A DNA stretch of 64,000 nucleotides, taken from positions 54,923-118,922 of the forward strand of contig NZ_PGCK01000012.1 in the NCBI RefSeq assembly GCF_021023085.1. The letters run 5' to 3'. Both the position numbers and the translations under genes were made by a program. Of the stretch, positions 62,963 through 64,000 are shown in pieces; positions within the stretch are counted from its first letter, which is position 1, and every line of letters starts with the position of its first letter. A model generated the notes under the pieces. That model was given only the letters and a program-made list of their open reading frames with translations, was not told the origin of the DNA and did no database searches. This DNA is from Methanooceanicella nereidis. Its GTDB lineage: Archaea; Halobacteriota; Methanocellia; Methanocellales; Methanocellaceae.

Positions 62963-63015
62963 TCTTCTCGCAGGTCTCATATATCTTGATTGCTAAAATC
63001 ATTTACGGTGTTAAA
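62963..63015. promoter_or_regulatory. Shared divergent promoter region of nadX and nadC
   Basis: Only 53 bases separate the two predicted starts. An ATATAT stretch (62979-62984) is a plausible TATA box for nadC (about 31 bases before its ATG). GGTG five bases before the nadC ATG supports that start. The nadX TATA box is less clear. Two promoters this close must interfere or be regulated together. Confidence 0.4.
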
Positions 63016-63828
63016 ATGCTGACCGCTTATGAACTGGACAGGTTCCTGGAAGAAGACCTGGGCGAAGACGACGACTCTAACGGGATAGTTCCCGAAGTAA
63101 AAGCTTTTGGGAAGATCATTTGCAAAGAGGACGGAATACTGGCCGGAGCGCAGGAGGCGTGTCAGGTGTTCGGGCATCTGGGATTGAAGACTAAAAAGCT
63201 CATAGACGACGGCAGTAAGGTCAAAAAGGGCGACGTGCTGATCGAAGTGGGGGGTAATGCGGCGGACATGCTTCGAGGCGAGCGCCTGTCGCTGAACATT
63301 TTGGGCAGGATGAGCGGCATTGCCACGCTTACGGCAGAATGTGTGTCACTTGCAGGGGATGTGCGTATCGCCGCGACAAGAAAGACCACGCCCGGCCTCA
63401 GAAAGCTCGAGAAAAAGGCCGTTAAGCTCGGAGGCGGGGATACTCACAGGTATGACCTTTCGTCTGCTGTGATGATCAAGGATAACCATATTGCCATAAT
63501 GGGCATCGAAAGGGCGATATCCGAGGCAAAAATGGTTGCAAGCTTCACCAAAAAGATCGAGATAGAGGTCGAGTCGCTGGAAGATGCCGAGAAGGCCGCA
63601 AAGCTCGGCGCGGACATCATCATGTTCGACAACATGGCGCCAGATGTTATCAAGGAAGGTGTCATGAGAGTCAATAAGATAAACCCGAAAGTTATAACGG
63701 AGGCCTCGGGCGGCATCACTATACATAACCTGGCGGATTATTCAAAGACCGGTGTTGATGTCATTTCACTGGGCGCACTGACAAGAGATGCCAAATGGCT
63801 CGATATAAGCATGGATATAACAATTTAA
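63016..63828 (+). CDS. nadC: Nicotinate-nucleotide pyrophosphorylase (carboxylating)
   Basis: NadC converts quinolinate and PRPP to nicotinate mononucleotide and CO2. The 270-residue protein has the signature RKTTPGLRKLEKKAVKLGGG followed by HRYDLSSAVMIKDNH and the barrel end FDNMAPDVIKEGV and EASGGITIHNL with VDVISLGALT. The frame extends upstream to a TTG at 62986, but the ATG at 63016 has GGTG before it and gives the common N-terminus MLTAYELDRFLEEDLGEDD. It is divergent from nadX, whose product starts the same pathway. Confidence 0.95.
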   Translation: MLTAYELDRFLEEDLGEDDDSNGIVPEVKAFGKIICKEDGILAGAQEACQVFGHLGLKTKKLIDDGSKVKKGDVLIEVGGNAADMLRGERLSLNILGRMSGIATLTAECVSLAGDVRIAATRKTTPGLRKLEKKAVKLGGGDTHRYDLSSAVMIKDNHIAIMGIERAISEAKMVASFTKKIEIEVESLEDAEKAAKLGADIIMFDNMAPDVIKEGVMRVNKINPKVITEASGGITIHNLADYSKTGVDVISLGALTRDAKWLDISMDITI

Positions 63829-63857
63829 TTAAGGACAACGAAATGATCGTGAAAGTA

Positions 63858-64000
63858 AACCACTAAGGCCACGAAGGTACACTAGACTGTTAACCACGAA
63901 GCGCACGAAGGCGAGTAAGGTACACTAGACTGTTAACCACGAAGCGCACGAAGGCGAGTAAGGTACACTAGACTGTTAACCACGAAGCGCACGAAGGCGA
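63858..64000. repeat. 43-bp tandem array cut by the window edge
   Basis: A degenerate first unit (CCACTAAGGCCACGAAGG) is followed by 43-bp units starting AACCACGAAGCGCACGAAGG at 63892, 63935 and 63978; the last is cut by the edge. The units have the same layout and orientation as the left array of the GxxExxY locus, including TAAGGTACACTAG. The array continues beyond the window. Confidence 0.93.

Noticed and set aside
1..64000. tRNA or rRNA genes
   Set aside because: No T-arm/acceptor pattern or rRNA conserved sequence was noticed by eye; a dedicated scan with tRNA and rRNA models could still find one.

Overview
The window is chromosomal DNA of a methanogenic euryarchaeon, most likely of the Methanocellales/Methanosarcinales branch. 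The evidence is gene content: a complete cfbABCDE operon for coenzyme F430, an A-type ATP synthase operon in the Methanosarcina order H-I-K-E-C-F-A-B-D followed by a tiny G-like gene, archaeal IMP cyclohydrolase PurO, aIF2-beta with a TRAM domain, aIF2-gamma, Rpo7, ribosomal protein L10e, and a geranylgeranyl reductase paired with its own ferredoxin. Promoters look archaeal (TATA-like boxes, several apparently leaderless ATGs). No tRNA, rRNA, CRISPR array or transposase gene was recognised.

Layout. 0-2.2 kb: end of pyruvate:ferredoxin oxidoreductase (porA, porB) and purO. 2.2-9.2 kb: deaminase, small Cys-rich protein, PAS/GAF histidine kinase, HAD phosphatase, TPR protein. 9.3-12.2 kb: aroA-aroC and a divergent small gene sharing a palindromic upstream element. 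12.2-16.3 kb: two divergent genes (RMD1/DUF155-like membrane protein and TatD-like hydrolase) enclosed by two inverted ~0.85-kb repeats, each with a ~530-bp near-perfect palindrome inside. 16.3-23.5 kb: aIF2-beta, L10e and two adjacent related coiled-coil proteins, one of 1748 residues. 23.7-28.7 kb: cfbA-E-D-C-B, preceded by an operator-like palindrome over the predicted transcription start. 29-31.4 kb: two paralogous metallo-beta-lactamase-fold proteins around a cupin. 31.5-33.8 kb: aIF2-gamma, PIN protein, Rpo7. 34-37.8 kb: candidate structured RNA, DHH phosphoesterase, small basic protein, Thr/Pro-linked surface protein. 38-46.5 kb: A1AO ATP synthase. 46.7-53.2 kb: membrane proteins, a tiny zinc-finger protein, hisF, MazG-like protein, amino-acid permease, tmk, and a three-gene membrane/roadblock-like operon. 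53.4-55.3 kb: MarR/GbsR-like regulator, ferredoxin, geranylgeranyl reductase. 55.3-56.4 kb: a GxxExxY (PD-(D/E)XK-like) gene between two inverted tandem-repeat arrays. 56.6-64 kb: secreted beta-sandwich protein, hicBA, Lhr-type helicase, third palindrome copy, lipoprotein, nadX/nadC, and another tandem array running off the end.

Most interesting: one degenerate repeat family (core resembling CCACGAAGCGCACGAAGG) appears as (i) two inverted 40-bp arrays around the GxxExxY gene, (ii) the outer parts of the inverted 0.85-kb repeats at 12.2 and 15.4 kb, and (iii) a 43-bp array at the window's right edge. Several sites carry the same edge motif, CTATTTTTCACCAC. Together with three ~530-bp palindromes this looks like a nuclease-associated repeat system with dispersed satellites. 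Three genes under 60 codons are also annotated: a 59-residue ferredoxin, a 47-residue AhaG-like protein and a 50-residue zinc protein.
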